A DNA stretch of 64,000 nucleotides. Source: Diphasiastrum complanatum. Taxonomy: Eukaryota; Streptophyta; Lycopodiopsida; Lycopodiales; Lycopodiaceae. Under the pieces are notes generated by a model. That model was not told the DNA's origin. It worked only from the letters and a program-made list of their open reading frames with translations, and ran no database searches. Made by a program: the position numbers and the translations under genes. This document shows, piece by piece, positions 20,947 through 30,696 of the stretch. The stretch is from the NCBI GenBank assembly GCA_029204225.1, contig CM055100.1:19680655-19744654 (forward strand). The letters run 5' to 3'. Each line of letters begins with the position of its first letter. The stretch's first letter is position 1.

Positions 20947-22998
20947 CTACACAAAGTCGTCATGAAGATGAACACTGCCTGGTTGATAAAGTCCAAGATT
21001 CTCTATTGCATGAGGTAAAATCTCCCGCACGGACGCTATTTGCATAATTGTAGCGGCCCTTGATGAACTCTGCAAAGCCTGCAACACCTCTGCCTTCTTC
21101 AAGGCTTCATCATCCCCAGCATTCAAGGCTATATAGCACAACAAGATAATGGCAGGAACCTGGGCTTCATCTCCAAAATAGGCCAACTGCACCAAAAAGG
21201 GTGCTCCAGAAGCTTCTAAAATGGTCTTTGAGTGCTGCACACAGAGGTAATTTTCATGAACTGTAAACTTCTGCAATGCTAGTGCAGCTTCTGCTGCTAC
21301 AGAGAATTCTTTGTTTGCAACCTGTCCAGTTAGTGCTTTGACTACCCTCGTTTCCTTAGCAGGGAAAATTCTTGCCAAGCTGGCAATTGCCTTTAATGAT
21401 GGAATTTGCAATTCTGGTTCTGCTTCTTCAATGATTCTCAGGAGCTGCTCCACAATAGCTCTCACAGCTGGTGAGGTCATTTTAAAAGCAGCTCGCCTCA
21501 ACTCCTGGTCCCTTTCTGCTGCAGCTGCTATTTCCATAACTGCCATTATAGAGTTTCTCTGAATGTCTCCTTCACCAATCTCTATCAACTTTGCAAAACA
21601 AAGGAGTGCACGTGTATCAGTTATGCTTTTGCTATTTCTGACATTGTTCTCAGCAAGTTTCCATAAAGCCCTTGCAACCTGTGTCTTTAAGTTCAATTTA
21701 GTCTCTTGATCTTCCTGGTCTCGCTCCTTTCGGTTGAGCTCCCTCAAGGAAGAACCGGTCAAGCCACGACCATTTTCTAAGCTGCCGTAAGACTCACTGC
21801 CAGTTCTGGAGTGATACTTTGGCTTCGGAAAGCCAGATGCAGGACCATTGAGAATCTCTAATCTGTTATCTGACGAGCTGACAGGCTTTGAAGCAAGCCA
21901 CTGATCACCTGTCTTGCGTCTGGACACAGAATCGTCAAGAGCCCCAGGTCGTTTTTCTAGCCAACCAGGTTGGGCATCCTGCCCTGCTGCCGTTTCCAAT
22001 CCACCATGATTCCTGTGATCACTATCATTTGCATAAGTAACGGTGGCTTTGCTATGGCTGCCAACTTTGTTTTGAGCCATGCTGGTTGTTACCAGAGTGT
22101 GCATATTGAGAGCTTTCTGTATCCTTGCAGGCTCTTCTATGGTTTCGTAAGCAAGAAGAGCCACCAAATGGCGAATGGCACCTGCTGCACCAAATGCATT
22201 TTGAGTCTCAGTGTCATGGGAAACCATATTTGCAAGAGCCACAGCCACCCGCGTTTGAACCTTCATGGGCGCATCGATGAGGATTTGCACAAATATTTGA
22301 ACAGCTCCAGACTTCGAAATTTCCTGCACACGTTGCTGATCAGTAGCCAGCACGCCGAGGGCCTCTGCAGCCACTTCCTGCCCTGATGCTGTTCCTTCAG
22401 ACAGCAGCTTCAACAAAGGATGCACACCACCCTCTTCGATTATGATCTTACCGTTTCTGTTGTCTGCTGCGAGAGTGACCAGATACGCTGCTGCTTCGCA
22501 TTTCTCATCGGCAGATCCCGCCTGCACGTGAGCAATCTGTTCCCAGATGACAGCAAAAATTGGATCATTTGCCACAATAGGGGGCAAGCCGGTAAGCTCA
22601 GAGCTCTCATCTCCACTGGCAGAAACAGCTAGAAGCCATGTCACATCTCCAATTGAACTTTCAAGCTGAATGTTCACCCTCCTAAAATCTGTGGCCGAAG
22701 TGATAGTAATGACACGCTTGAGAATACCACTGCGTTTGCATTTCTTCACAAGCGCAAGCGCCTTGTCCAAGGCTTTCTCAACTTCCTCCAGGATTCGCTT
22801 GGTAGGCTGCAAATAAAGCCCTCCCGAAGCATTGTTCGACAAGCGTGCAGCCTGCCTCAGCAAATGAGCCAATCTCTCAACCTGCTTGGAAAGATCTGCA
22901 CATTCCTGCTTGAAAGAATCTGCCTCTTCCACGGCTTTCCTAGTTCGCTCTGCCAACAATATAGGAGACCTTAAGAGATCTTCCACCCTCGCATCCAT
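20947..22998 (-). CDS. ARO: ARMADILLO REPEAT ONLY (ARO) family protein
   Basis: A single uninterrupted 683-codon frame. The N-terminal region (1 to about 150) has the family's helical module: DSFKQECADL, KQVERLAHLLRQAAR, PTKRILEEVEKALDKAL and SIGDVTWLL, followed by GLPPIVANDPI and WEQIAHVQ. A first armadillo block (about 161-290) contains IIIEEGGVHPLLKLLSEG and GAAGAIRHLVALLAYET. A Ser/Gly-rich linker (about 290-440) follows, then a second armadillo block (about 445-660) from RALWKLAENN to ILLCYIALNAGDDEAL. The C-terminus reads LGLYQPGSVHLHDDFV. In Arabidopsis, ARO proteins are plant-specific scaffolds acting in polarised growth (pollen tubes, trichomes) with ROP GTPase signalling and actin; the role here is inferred from family membership. 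The start is the first ATG of the frame and preserves the conserved N-terminus. No introns are needed. The ORF is intact and flanked by GA-rich upstream DNA, so it is probably functional. Confidence 0.93.
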   Translation of the reverse strand: MDARVEDLLRSPILLAERTRKAVEEADSFKQECADLSKQVERLAHLLRQAARLSNNASGGLYLQPTKRILEEVEKALDKALALVKKCKRSGILKRVITITSATDFRRVNIQLESSIGDVTWLLAVSASGDESSELTGLPPIVANDPIFAVIWEQIAHVQAGSADEKCEAAAYLVTLAADNRNGKIIIEEGGVHPLLKLLSEGTASGQEVAAEALGVLATDQQRVQEISKSGAVQIFVQILIDAPMKVQTRVAVALANMVSHDTETQNAFGAAGAIRHLVALLAYETIEEPARIQKALNMHTLVTTSMAQNKVGSHSKATVTYANDSDHRNHGGLETAAGQDAQPGWLEKRPGALDDSVSRRKTGDQWLASKPVSSSDNRLEILNGPASGFPKPKYHSRTGSESYGSLENGRGLTGSSLRELNRKERDQEDQETKLNLKTQVARALWKLAENNVRNSKSITDTRALLCFAKLIEIGEGDIQRNSIMAVMEIAAAAERDQELRRAAFKMTSPAVRAIVEQLLRIIEEAEPELQIPSLKAIASLARIFPAKETRVVKALTGQVANKEFSVAAEAALALQKFTVHENYLCVQHSKTILEASGAPFLVQLAYFGDEAQVPAIILLCYIALNAGDDEALKKAEVLQALQSSSRAATIMQIASVREILPHAIENLGLYQPGSVHLHDDFV

Positions 22999-23745
22999 TC
23001 TCCAATGGCAAAGTTGAACCCCAAAGTTTCTTTAGATGCACGAAAGCAAAGCAAAAGCAAGCCTCACGCTAATAAACTGTGGAAAGTGAGACGACCTCCA
23101 GAAATGTCCAGAAAAGAATCAACACAGAAGCATCTCACAGAAAACTGCTCCATCTACGATCCTCATTGAAAGCCATCGATGCCCCTTGGCTGTCATCAGC
23201 TTACAAACTCGTACCATAACCATGAGATTGATAGGGTGTGCGCGCTATTCCTCAGCGGCAGCAGCGGCAGAAATCCAAATCCGGAGCTAAAAATCCTCTC
23301 GCTGCTGTAAATTGCAGAATGTCGCATCCCTGTCCTGCAGAGCTAATCCCCAACCCAATTTCCAAGCCATAACACACACCCCCTTCTTCGATCCACCAAA
23401 CAAAGCGGATCTTCAAACCCCCTCCCCTCCACTCCCCTCCACAACTACAACCAAATCCACCACCAATTCTTTTCACATTTCCAAATCAAACCGCAAACAA
23501 TCCACGCTCACTCGATCGGTAAGAAACTACCTAACCAAAAACACAAATAGGGTTAGCAGAACGGCATCAAACAATGCTAACATCCACCAAATTCGAACAG
23601 AAAACAACGCCAAGAATAATTCTAAGGAGGACGATGAGGATGATGAAGCGGCAGCGGCAGCTAGAACCAGAATCAAGCCTCAGGCTATGGTGCAAATGAG
23701 CAAGCATTGCTTTCCGCCATAGCCAAAAGCTTCAGATCAAAGCTC

Positions 23746-23793
23746 CTTCTTCTTCTTCTTCTTCTTCTTCTCCTCCTCCTCCTCCTCCTCTTC
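23746..23793. repeat. (CTT)n(CCT)n tract upstream of ARO, GA-rich on the sense strand
   Basis: About eight CTT units followed by about seven CCT units. Read in the direction of ARO transcription this is GGA/GAA repeats, about 750-800 bp before the ATG, a position compatible with the 5' UTR or core promoter. GA-rich tracts at plant promoters bind BPC/GAGA factors; that role is inference. A 136-codon plus-strand frame over 23312-23722 is antisense to this upstream region and its composition is unremarkable. Confidence 0.75.
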
Positions 23794-23886
23794 TCCCTAT
23801 TACAGGGAAGGCAAACAAAGGGGCCCTAAGGCCTTCGGTCTTCGGTTCTCCACCGTTGGATATGATCACCACCATTTACATTATGA

Positions 23887-23941
23887 CACGTGTCATATCA
23901 TCCTATCAGTCAGACACCTCCACGTGGCAACTTGACACGTG
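23887..23941. promoter_or_regulatory. Three G-box/ABRE cores upstream of ARO
   Basis: CACGTG occurs at 23887-23892 (context GACACGTGTC), 23921-23926 (CCACGTGGC) and 23936-23941 (ACACGTGGC), all within 55 bp and about 0.9 kb upstream of the ARO start. ACACGTGGC is the classic ABRE/G-box recognised by plant bZIP and bHLH factors, and paired sites are typically needed for abscisic acid response. Regulation of ARO by them is inference from position. Confidence 0.55.
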
Positions 23942-23999
23942 GCTGCCATCCAGGTAGATAGGCGGAATCAAAAGCTGACCGTATGGCCTTGCAAGATGC

Positions 24000-25700
24000 A
24001 AGGCCGTCAAAGATCCTTTTCTTCAAACGCATCAATTTTAGTGCATGTCACTTGCTTTTTGAAATGTGACGTAAAGGAAATAAAAGGTCAAACCTCATCT
24101 TGAAAGCCGAGCGTGACTCCGTAAATTTTCATGTTGAAGGGCGAAAAAATCAATGGGCTTATTCAGTAAGCTCTATAACAAAAATAGCCCTTCAAAATGA
24201 GGGAACTATAGGTACTCCCTTCAAAGGTGAAAATTTTGAGGGGTTTTTATTCATGTTAAAAAATATTCGGATTATAGTTTTTTTTTTTTTGGAACACAGT
24301 TACGCAACCAATGGTGTTATACACAACGTATAGAGCCTGGCAACGCCATGTGGGCAATGCCATGTGAACATCAAGCTCCTAAGATGTCAGTGCGCGCAGT
24401 GGTTGAGATTCGAGCCTGTGCCTTGCCAGTCACAGGTCACAATGAACAAGTGTACTCATACACCACACTACTATGGACTAGGTAGCGGGCGTGAGCAGGC
24501 CCGCTACCGTGTGTAGCAGGTGGCCTTCACGCATTGCTACAGGGTAGCAGGCCTGCCCACGCTTGCTAACGGGCATAATTTGCCATTTGGGCCCTTCAAT
24601 TGCCCTTCAGTTGACAGGTTGTTACACTATGGCTCTGGACATGTGTGTTCTGAGCCAATGAAAATGTGGCAACTGTCCACTATCAGCCCAAATGCAAATT
24701 ATGGACTCTTGCCAAGTTTCAAATCTTAGGTCATTTGATGAGAAGGTGAAATTTTACTATAGGATAAAATCTTGGGCTTAATACTATATGCATAAGGGCC
24801 GAGCTTACTTGCCAATGGAGGCATTGTCCACAAATTTGGCCCCAATGCGTCAAGGCACCACGTGGCAGGGGCAGGGGCAACACAATGCCCAATATAAATT
24901 TCGAAATTTTTGTGGGTATTTCTTGATTTTATTTAGTTTTGGGCATGCTAGACCCTGGGGTCCCAAATTTTTCATGAGCCTCCAAGACAAAAAGCACATA
25001 CACATATGGGTATCAGCTTTATGTATTATATATATGTAGAAGATGCAAGACCTACCAAAAAATCTGGGATAAGATCATCGGTGTCAATTTATCACACATG
25101 GGCAGAAAGTTCAGGCAGGTCTTTTTTTTTTTCCATCCAATTTTCAAAACGTGTGGCTACAGTTGCGTTGGGGGCAGACCTTGAAGTGCTTGCAAGATGC
25201 AGGGACCCCTAATCTGACATGAACACCAGTGTTTTGCAATTATCTAGATTTTTCTTTCAACAGCAATTTTGGGTACTTGAAGAAACAAAATTTTGATATC
25301 TAGCAATTTTGGGAATCCCAAACCAAAAAAATTGCTTGGATATCTTCAAGTATTACACCTGGTCGACATTTTCATCCGGTCCAATTTCTGGTTATCTTGA
25401 TTTGGGCGGTTATTGGAGGGTATTTGACGGGTATTACAATATGATATTGACCAGCTGATTAAGGTCATGCCCTCCACCTATTTCAAACAGCCACGTTTTT
25501 TTTTTTCCTTTGAAATAGTTATGATGTGTATATAACCTACGATTATTTGAGATTAAATCAACCAAAACTACCTACATTTGGTAAACACCTCATAAAGTGT
25601 TGTCTTATTCATAATACACTACACACAAGACAATGCCTTGCACTTTTATGAGCATAATGCCTTGCTCGGGGTATAGGTGTTTCCAATACCGCCCTCGTCG
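24000..25700. other. Intergenic DNA, no gene recognised
   Basis: Short frames at 24100-24333, 24520-24729, 24788-25039 and 25006-25212 lack motifs. A CACGTGGCAGGGGCAGGGG string lies at about 24859. A GAGATTCGAGCCT string near 24407 resembles a tRNA B box, but no properly spaced A box accompanies it. Confidence 0.35.
24481..24508. repeat. Perfect 10 bp inverted repeat (hairpin)
   Basis: GGTAGCGGGC and GCCCGCTACC flank an 8-base loop, giving a perfect GC-rich stem. Related strings (GGGTAGCAGGCCTGCCCACG...GCTAACGGGC, about 24541-24576) lie within 70 bp, so the hairpin is part of a larger imperfect palindromic patch. No T run follows. Confidence 0.8.
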
Positions 25701-25707
25701 GGCTTCC

Positions 25708-25772
<65 letters not shown>

Positions 25773-25845
25773 GCCCTACACTAGACATTGTCTTGGGCTT
25801 TTATGAGCATAATACCTTGCTTGGGGGTGGAGGTATAAGTGTTTA
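25629..25845. repeat. (TG)n microsatellite flanked by a direct duplication
   Basis: A (TG)30 tract occupies about 25711-25770. The 60 bases before it (GACAATGCCTTGCACTTTTATGAGCATAATGCC...) and the 62 after it (GACATTGTCTTGGGCTTTTATGAGCATAATACC...) are diverged copies of each other (25629-25690 and 25784-25845). Confidence 0.85.
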
Positions 25846-25849
25846 CAAT

Positions 25850-28800
25850 GCCTTAAACTTGTTAGGATGTGCCTAAACTCTTGTCTAGATTTTCTTCTAA
25901 TCTTGAAAGATATGAGAGCAAGTTCACATATAATATTATGGTTCATTGTAGCGGGGTGGTGCACACCTTCAAATAATACTATCATCCATCAGGGCGGGGT
26001 CACTTGCGTAGAGTTGTTTACGGTTGCCGTGAAGGCATAGGCTCAAGTCTTGGATTGCTATGTCGTGACATTTAAAGAGCTTTGCTCCAAAGATGGCTTG
26101 GCCATGATGTACATGTTGTATATAAACCACTAATCTTAGTCAATTAATACTAATAATATTATAAAATAATACTATAAAATAATACAAAGAACGTAGTGGC
26201 ACAAAAATAGTGACTTCAATTAGGTGATGTAAGACCATGCTAACTAACTAAACAAATTTAGCACATTATTCAACTGTGCATAACTAGTGCGTAGACTAGT
26301 CTAGGCCTTCTCAAGTCGTTGCCTTTCAAACAAAGACAACATCTTTAGGAAAATGTCAAATGAAAGTAAACCTAAAATTCAATCTCTAATTTGAAAGTCA
26401 AGTCAAAAAGTCTAATTTCGTGAGGATCACAAACTCTTTAAAAAACCGTAACAACAACAATTTTATATTCACAAGCGATAAAATCTTCTTTCATATTTGA
26501 CTTCAAGATTAGCCATGAAACATGCAAGGTCATATCATACAAAAGCTACAAATTAGATAAGCCCCTCAACATATATATAAAATAAGGAATTGTGGATATG
26601 AATGATAGATTCCAAGCACGCGTTCATACACGTTACCAACCATGTCACCTAGTTTTGTGGAATTTTTGTTGAATCTATTTGCAAGCAACATACTACATAG
26701 TTTCGTGAAACCCATGTTGTCATTTTTATTTTTTGTGAGAACCAAATATACATTATATAACAAAAGAGAGTGAGGTAATGGTACCCCTCCTCATGGAAGC
26801 CATCCCCAATTAATGCCTTCTAAGGGTGTTTTTACATAGGAGGGGTAAATGGAAGAGGGCCCAAATACACTCCTCCCATTGGTTGAGGCCGATTCAAGTG
26901 GCCTCCCCCACATTCACACAAGGTGCTACTTACCCCTAGGTGCCAAAACTAATGTTGGGGTGAGTGCACATGCTAGGGACATCTCTCGGTAAGTGGTGGG
27001 ACCAAGGTCTCTAGTCCAAATTCCTTTCCAGATTATCCCAATTCAATAAGAGGCCGTTTGAAGACTCCTATGTGAAAACTACCACCAATGTCCAGTTGTA
27101 AGGAGTAAATCCATTTTTTCTAATGGACTTGGATGCTTTGTTGAGGGACTAAATATATTGAAGGGAGGAAGTGGAACAAGACATCATAGTTGGTATTATG
27201 ACTATGGAATTGTATTTTGCAATAGGATTATTGTTAATCCATAGGAAATTTGCATACTACTTGTTATTGAGTGATTCCATACATGAGTGTTTGTGTTAAG
27301 ATTCTTTTAGAATAGTTTGTAAAAATATTTCTTAATGAAAATCGTTAACAACCATGAGCTAACTATAGATTTTGAGGGGAAATGACAATTGCAACAGCTA
27401 GACTCATAAAACCTGGATCACATTTGAAACTTGTTAGTAAATAAAGATATATCCTTAGGATTGGCCACTCTCAGTTCACAAGGATGAAGTCTACTAACCA
27501 ACGGAAGTTAATAACGTGATGGAAAAGCCATGAATTTGGTTAAGTCGTTTCTTTTGCCAGTTCAAGAATGGATTTTTGATATCTATTAAAGATTGGTATA
27601 AGATACCAGAATGATTGTTTTTTCTTGGATTTGGTTGTAATGAAAGTGCCTATATGAGGTATAGGATAACCAAAAGAATGTTATGGATATCTGGAATTAG
27701 ATTTGTAGAGCATCTCTTGAAAGAAGAATTGGTGGTACATGACAACAGTAATTCCAAAAGAATTTCTATTGTTAGAAAGATCTAAATTTCAATGGATAGC
27801 TTTTACACCTAAGGTGAAGGTAACAAAAAAAACCACTAGTCATAAATTTTAGGTTATTTTGTGAAAAATCTTGACATATTGATCCGGATTTGAAAAGTGT
27901 ATATCACATTTTACAAAATCAAAAACCCTTGCTTTTAGAAATCTCCTTAATATGAGGTATCAAGTTGGTTTCATATAATTCCTTTAAGTGTGGGGTTATT
28001 CTCCTAAAGAATTGATTAGTTAACATGAGAATTACTACTTATCTGCATTTGTGAATACGACTCAAAATTTTAGACAAAATGTCCAAGATAAGTGGAACTC
28101 AATTGTGGAAGGGATGAATTCATGGAACTTAACTTCCTTAACCCAGCTTTTTAAATCTCTATTAGATAGTTGGATCATTGGTAGATGAGATTTCTTTTCA
28201 CTTGGGTTGAAATATCTTATGATCAAAGGCAAAGTCTTGGTGTGAAACATTCTATTACTGACTTTTATGATTTTCAGATATTTCATGCAACATCTCCTCA
28301 TATTAGATGAAATGATAGGATTGATTCTTTAGATTATCCATTTGTTGCATACATTTTTTGGAAGTTTCAAGCGTTGACCGACTTCTGTAGCTTAAATTGA
28401 TGGGTACAGTTGATGGAAAGCTTCAATATTTTGCTAATTGACCTGAGCAAGGGCTGCTACATATTCAAAATGCCAAAATATAGCCAATTCCATGAATAAA
28501 TGAACAAAAACCTAGCGAATCACCTCAATAACCTATGTAATGTTAGGTCATGTAATTACATCATAATATTAACGATATCCCCATCTTTATGTAAAATGTA
28601 AAGATTAGAGACACTCACTACATAAGAATCCAAGATTCAAGAGAAAAGTGTCAACTCGTGAGTACCATGTTCTTGGTGACACATTGGACTACTACTACCA
28701 CTACATAACTAAGAAAGAACTGCATGTTAAATGTAAGACCTCAACTATGCTACAATTTATCAAACTTGATCACTACTACGTTAGGTATAACCTTATAATT

Positions 28801-28880
28801 GTTTTAATCTAGTCATTATTTTTCTGATTGAATAGCAAAATTCTCTAATCTCTCCTATCTAAGAATTCTTGCTATAGTTC
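25850..28880. other. No gene recognised
   Basis: Three kilobases of AT-rich DNA with dense stops on both strands. A plus-strand frame around 28078-28180 reads protein-like sequence (WNSIVEGMNSWNLTS, then LFKSLLDSWI) and may be an eroded element, but I cannot assign it. The minus-strand 79-codon frame over the same bases (28301-28062) is the opposite-strand shadow. Confidence 0.3.
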
Positions 28881-28881
28881 G

Positions 28882-29019
28882 TAGATGCTGCTAATACTCT
28901 TCTAAGGACTACATTCAATTTTTCATATATTGAATTGTCCATAGAGTAATTGAAATATATAGATGTTGCTAATAGTCTTCTAACGACTACATTCCAATTT
29001 TTCATATATTGTATTGTCG
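28882..29019. repeat. Tandem duplication, about 79 bp period
   Basis: TAGATGCTGCTAATACTCTTCTAAGGACTACATTCAATTTTTCATATATTGAATTGTC-type sequence at 28882-28939 recurs at 28961-29019 with a handful of substitutions and one inserted base. The 20 or so bases between the copies are unique. Confidence 0.8.
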
Positions 29020-29489
29020 ACACTCTTCGGGAGATGTTCGAACCTAACGACTACAGCTCATTTCTGAAGGACTATCATTACTATGATCAACGAGACTTCA
29101 CGCCAGCTTCACTATACAATCAGCTCAAAGGCTGACATGCAATAGAGTAATTGTGTCATGTATATATACAAAGTTAGACGCAACAAATACATATACATTA
29201 GCTTTGATGTATTTCGCATCAGTAATGTATTTGCTGAGATGCCAGTTCTATTGTCCAGTAATGTATCACTATTGTCCAGTTCTAAACTGTTCTTCTAGGC
29301 TTGTATTTAGATAAGTATATTCCTTATAGCAATCTCATGTACATTTGCGCAACTCTATTATATTGTATGTTCTTCAAATCGGTGTATAATGTGTAAACGA
29401 TTATTGTTGTTTCTCTCTTTGATTGTGATAGAATTTCTCTTTATTCTCCTAGTGTGTTTTATTGACTGAGTCAAAGTGTAGAATCATGG

Positions 29490-30260
29490 CTATCCTTGAT
29501 GCCTTCAATTTTGTACAACCAACTATCCAGTTAGAATTACGTTGACCAGGAGTCTTGACCTTTGAAGAAGCAGTGTCGAGAGCTAGAGTTGTAAAGGATG
29601 CCTACCTAGATACATATGGGAGTCATAATATCACGGAAATGAATGAAGCCTTAAATTTTGAAAGACTCCCCTATGCCTAGAACCATTCCATCAACTATGG
29701 AAAGACCACATCTTATATCATCAGAATCAAAATTAAACTACCTAGTTGAAGGGGAAAATATCAGGCCACCCAGGATTAAACTCCCTAGTTGAAGGGAACA
29801 ATATCAGGCCACCTTGGCCCGAACCACCTCACAAATCTAGTTGTTAATTATGTTGCTGCACGAGAAGACTTGACCTACGATAAGGATAGACATGAACCAT
29901 GAACATAGAAGAGTCGTGATTAGACTACCTAGCTAGAAGAGAAAGTACCAAGCCACTCTACCATGTTACAAGCCAAGTTCCAAATTAATTTGTTAATCAG
30001 ATTGAGGGACCAGAAGAATGGTTGTATAGTGAAGATAGGCCTGAACCATACAGTCCTACACTTGTGAATACACATGAGTCACAGTTATATGAGTATGATG
30101 CAGTCGGACATCAAGACATTATATCTAATGCGCAAAAATACGATCAAGAAGATACAACAGAAATACGTCCCGAGACATTTGATACTGGACTAGACTCTTC
30201 AGAGGGAAGTATGAGGCCATTCCCCTTGGAATCGATACGACCTATTGAGATTGTGCTCAG
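29490..30260 (+). pseudogene. Gag-like 5' region of a Ty3/gypsy element with degenerate repeats
   Basis: From ATG 29485 onward, protein-like frames (MAILDAFNFVQPT; then TFEEAVSRARVVKDAYLDTYG) appear between stops. A unit reading GATTAAACTACCTAGTTGAA...ATATCAGGCCACC occurs at 29731-29771, 29775-29814, 29918-29956 and, most diverged, 30181-30223. The last copy lies inside the intact 135-codon frame 30022-30429. In coding terms the units read about as RLDYLxEGxxIRPP. Retroelement gag is inferred from position upstream of gypsy gag, PR and RT; no gag motif is decisive. Confidence 0.4.
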
Positions 30261-30413
30261 AAAGAAACGCAATTTTCTGTCTCACTATTGTTTTGTTCAT
30301 TTGCGCTTATCTAGACTATTCATCTTGATCATTTCTGCTGCTAACTATGGTGCTTCCGATCCCACACATCACGCTCACTCTACTTCCGCTGCCAATCCTC
30401 ATGATTTACGTCA

Positions 30414-30425
30414 TGGTATCAGAGG
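30414..30425 (+). promoter_or_regulatory. Initiator-Met tRNA primer binding site preceded by an LTR end
   Basis: TGGTATCAGAGG differs from the standard plant initiator-Met primer site (TGGTATCAGAGC) only in the last base and follows ...TTACGTCA, which ends in CA as LTRs do. The LTR therefore ends at 30413. Its start could not be found, and no second copy lies in the window. Confidence 0.6.
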
Positions 30426-30553
30426 ATAGTTCAGTAATCTGAATTTCTACTATGGATTATGAGTCTTGTTTCTATCAAGACATCATTCTAGCACCTCGTA
30501 GCCAACAATATTTCGATCTCGTTGTTTCTACCAACGATCTCACTCAAACCAAA

Positions 30554-30690
30554 ATGGATCCGTCTTCTAGTTCATCTCTAATTTACAAACTCGATGGAGA
30601 TACTACCATCTCTAGAAGTTCAAGATGAAGGTCATACTACTAGCCAAAGAACTGTGGGACATCGTTGATGGCACAGAACTCAATCAGGTG
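30554..30690 (+). pseudogene. Ty1/copia gag N-terminus fragment
   Basis: After the primer site, a frame beginning MDPSSSSSLIYKLDGD runs into MKVILLAKELWDIVDGTE, which matches the copia gag start (KLDGxNYxxWKxxMKxxLxxxxLWDIVDG). The WK-containing segment is damaged. At about 30690 the similarity stops and the sequence becomes a gypsy-type gag knuckle. Confidence 0.65.
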
Positions 30691-30696
30691 ATGCAA

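Noticed and set aside
21311-22632. Plus-strand frames of 70-138 codons opposite the ARO gene
   Set aside because: They are antisense shadows of a clearly conserved coding sequence.
23312-23722. 136-codon plus-strand frame upstream of ARO
   Set aside because: Pro/Thr/Asn/Asp-rich composition follows from GA/CT-rich upstream DNA on the opposite strand; no domain is visible.
25711-25770. CRISPR-like or tandem coding repeat
   Set aside because: It is a plain TG dinucleotide microsatellite; no spacer structure exists anywhere in the window.
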